Below are positions 62,739 through 64,000 of a stretch of DNA of 64,000 nucleotides, one piece after another (within the stretch, counting starts at the first letter, position 1; each line of letters begins with the position of its first letter). The notes beneath the pieces were generated by a model. That model was not told the DNA's origin. It was given only the letters and a program-made list of their open reading frames with translations, and made no database searches. The position numbers and the translations under genes are program-made. Source of the stretch: Agromyces sp. Root81 (GTDB lineage: Bacteria; Actinomycetota; Actinomycetes; Actinomycetales; Microbacteriaceae); assembly GCF_001429165.1 (NCBI RefSeq), contig NZ_LMIR01000001.1, positions 704,875 to 768,874 of the forward strand, written 5' to 3'.

Positions 62739-64000
62739 GCGAACAGGTCGTCGCGCGTGACGACCTGGCGACGCTCCTCGATAACCTGCTTGATGCGCTC
62801 GACCGCCTCGGCGATCGCGACGCCGTTCTCCTGGGTGCCGTCGCGGAAGCGGAAGCTCACGGTCTCACCCGAGCGGTCGTTGTCGCCGGCGATGAGCTGG
62901 ATCGGCACCTTCTGGGTGGTGTGCGTGCGGATCTTCTTCTGCATGCGGTCGTCGCTCACGTCGAGCTCGGCGCGAACGCCGCCGCCCTTCAGCTGCTCGA
63001 TGATCGCGCCGAGGTAGGGCGCGAAGTCGTCGGCGACGGGGATGCCCACGACCTGAACGGGAGCGAGCCACACGGGGAACGCGCCGGCGTAGTGCTCGAT
63101 CAGCACGCCGAAGAACCGCTCGATCGAGCCGAACTTCGCCGAGTGGATCATCACCGGCTGCTGGTGCGTGCCGTCGGCTGCGGTGTACTCGAGGCCGAAG
63201 CCCTCGGGCTGGTTGAAGTCGTACTGGATCGTCGACATCTGCCAGGTGCGGCCGATGGCGTCACGCGCCTGCACGGAGATCTTCGGGCCGTAGAACGCGG
63301 CGCCGCCCGGGTCGGGCACGAGCTGCAGACCGGATCGCTCGGCGACGTCGCGCAGCACGTTGGTGGCGACCTCCCACTGCTCGTCGCTGCCCTTGAACTT
63401 GTCGGAGTTCGCATCGCGCGTCGACAGCTCGAGATAGAAGTCGTCGAGGCCGAAGTCGCGGAGGAGGCCGAGCACGAAGTCGAGGAGGTGCTGGATCTCG
63501 CCGGGCGCCTGCTCGGGGGTCACGTAGCTGTGTGAGTCGTCCTGAGTGAGGCCGCGCACGCGGGTGAGCCCGTGCACGACGCCCGACTTCTCGTAGCGGT
63601 ACACGGTGCCGAACTCGAAGAACCGCAGCGGCAGCTCGCGGTACGAGCGCCCGCGCGAGCGGTAGATGAGGTTCTGCATCGGGCAGTTCATCGCCTTGAG
63701 GTAGTACTCGCTGTTCTCGAGCTCCATCGGCGGGAACATCGTGTCCTTGTAGTACGGCAGGTGGCCGCTCAGCTCGAAGACATGACCCTTCGTGATGTGC
63801 GGGGTCGAGACGTACTGGAAGCCCTCTTCGATGTGGCGACGGCGGACGTAGTCCTCCATCTCGCGCTTGACGACACCGCCCTTGGGGTGGAAGACCGGCA
63901 GACCCGAGCCGATCTCCTCGGGGAACGAGAACAGGTCGAGCTCGGTGCCGAGCTTGCGGTGGTCGCGACGCGCGGCCTCCTCGAGGCGGTGCTGGTAGGC
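62735..64000 (-). CDS. thrS: Threonine-tRNA ligase (5' part cut by window edge)
   Basis: ThrRS charges tRNA-Thr. The visible 421 C-terminal residues run from the catalytic domain to the end; the start lies beyond 64,000. Zinc ligands are in [20 protein letters not shown] and [13 protein letters not shown], class II motif 2 in [15 protein letters not shown]. The C-terminal anticodon-binding domain (about 315-421) begins [15 protein letters not shown]-terminal TGS and editing domains are outside the window. Confidence 0.97.
   Translation of the reverse strand, partial: AYQHRLEEAARRDHRKLGTELDLFSFPEEIGSGLPVFHPKGGVVKREMEDYVRRRHIEEGFQYVSTPHITKGHVFELSGHLPYYKDTMFPPMELENSEYYLKAMNCPMQNLIYRSRGRSYRELPLRFFEFGTVYRYEKSGVVHGLTRVRGLTQDDSHSYVTPEQAPGEIQHLLDFVLGLLRDFGLDDFYLELSTRDANSDKFKGSDEQWEVATNVLRDVAERSGLQLVPDPGGAAFYGPKISVQARDAIGRTWQMSTIQYDFNQPEGFGLEYTAADGTHQQPVMIHSAKFGSIERFFGVLIEHYAGAFPVWLAPVQVVGIPVADDFAPYLGAIIEQLKGGGVRAELDVSDDRMQKKIRTHTTQKVPIQLIAGDNDRSGETVSFRFRDGTQENGVAIAEAVERIKQVIEERRQVVTRDDLFA

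Overview
The window is very G+C-rich (around 70% by eye) and densely coded, with GTG starts common and most neighbouring genes overlapping by 1, 4 or 8 bases. Several features are typical of the actinobacterial order Micrococcales and fit the family Microbacteriaceae (Agromyces or Leifsonia type): a cysteine-free ribosomal protein S4, a PriA without a Walker A motif, a small HGxxPAAW membrane protein inside the trp genes, and an actinobacterial integration host factor fused to guanylate kinase. The genus is an inference. I see no rRNA, tRNA, CRISPR array, insertion sequence, prophage or replication origin. No stretch above 300 bases lacks a gene; the longest gaps are 58,039-58,273, 40,406-40,622 and 25,481-25,680.

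Region 1 (1-24,790, all minus strand) is one unbroken gene train. Transcription runs pyrR, pyrB, pyrC, a membrane-anchored PH-like protein, carA, carB, pyrF, mIHF-gmk fusion, rpoZ, coaBC, metK, priA, fmt, rsmB, rpe, hisE, hisG, hisF, hisI, trpE, two small membrane proteins, trpC, trpB and trpA (cut by the window edge). It covers all of UMP synthesis except pyrD, then GMP phosphorylation, CoA and SAM synthesis, and parts of the His and Trp pathways. A PyrR-type RNA hairpin lies just before pyrR.

Region 2 (24,914-28,550) holds doxX, an opposing MGT-type glycosyltransferase, then nusB, efp and aroQ. Region 3 (28,694-44,344) has a secreted phytase-like/GDPD phosphodiesterase on the plus strand, an 18-bp bidirectional terminator, then the shikimate and cell-envelope group (aroB, aroK, aroC, aroE, mltG, ruvX, alaS, a small membrane protein, rpsD). 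It continues with rarA and, divergently, a membrane cyclophilin and a DUF349 protein.

Region 4 (44,437-53,662) contains an AbiEi-like protein converging on rel, and the train yebC, ruvC, ruvA, ruvB, yajC, secD, secF, rel. Region 5 (53,748-58,106) has a DUF1697 gene and a lower-G+C cassette: an ABC ATPase, an FtsX-type permease broken by a one-base frameshift, and a MerR regulator, with a MerR-style operator in front. Region 6 (58,274-64,000) is a vitamin B6 locus (pdxS-pdxT divergent from a MocR/PdxR-type regulator and pdxY), then a HIT hydrolase and thrS (cut by the window edge).

Most of the window is conserved housekeeping DNA. The points most worth a second look are the mIHF-Gmk fusion, a hairpin that can hide the rel Shine-Dalgarno while holding a candidate promoter in its loop, the strong excess of the word CGGATGCC, and the frameshifted MerR/ABC cassette. 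I did not find an obviously new multi-gene system.
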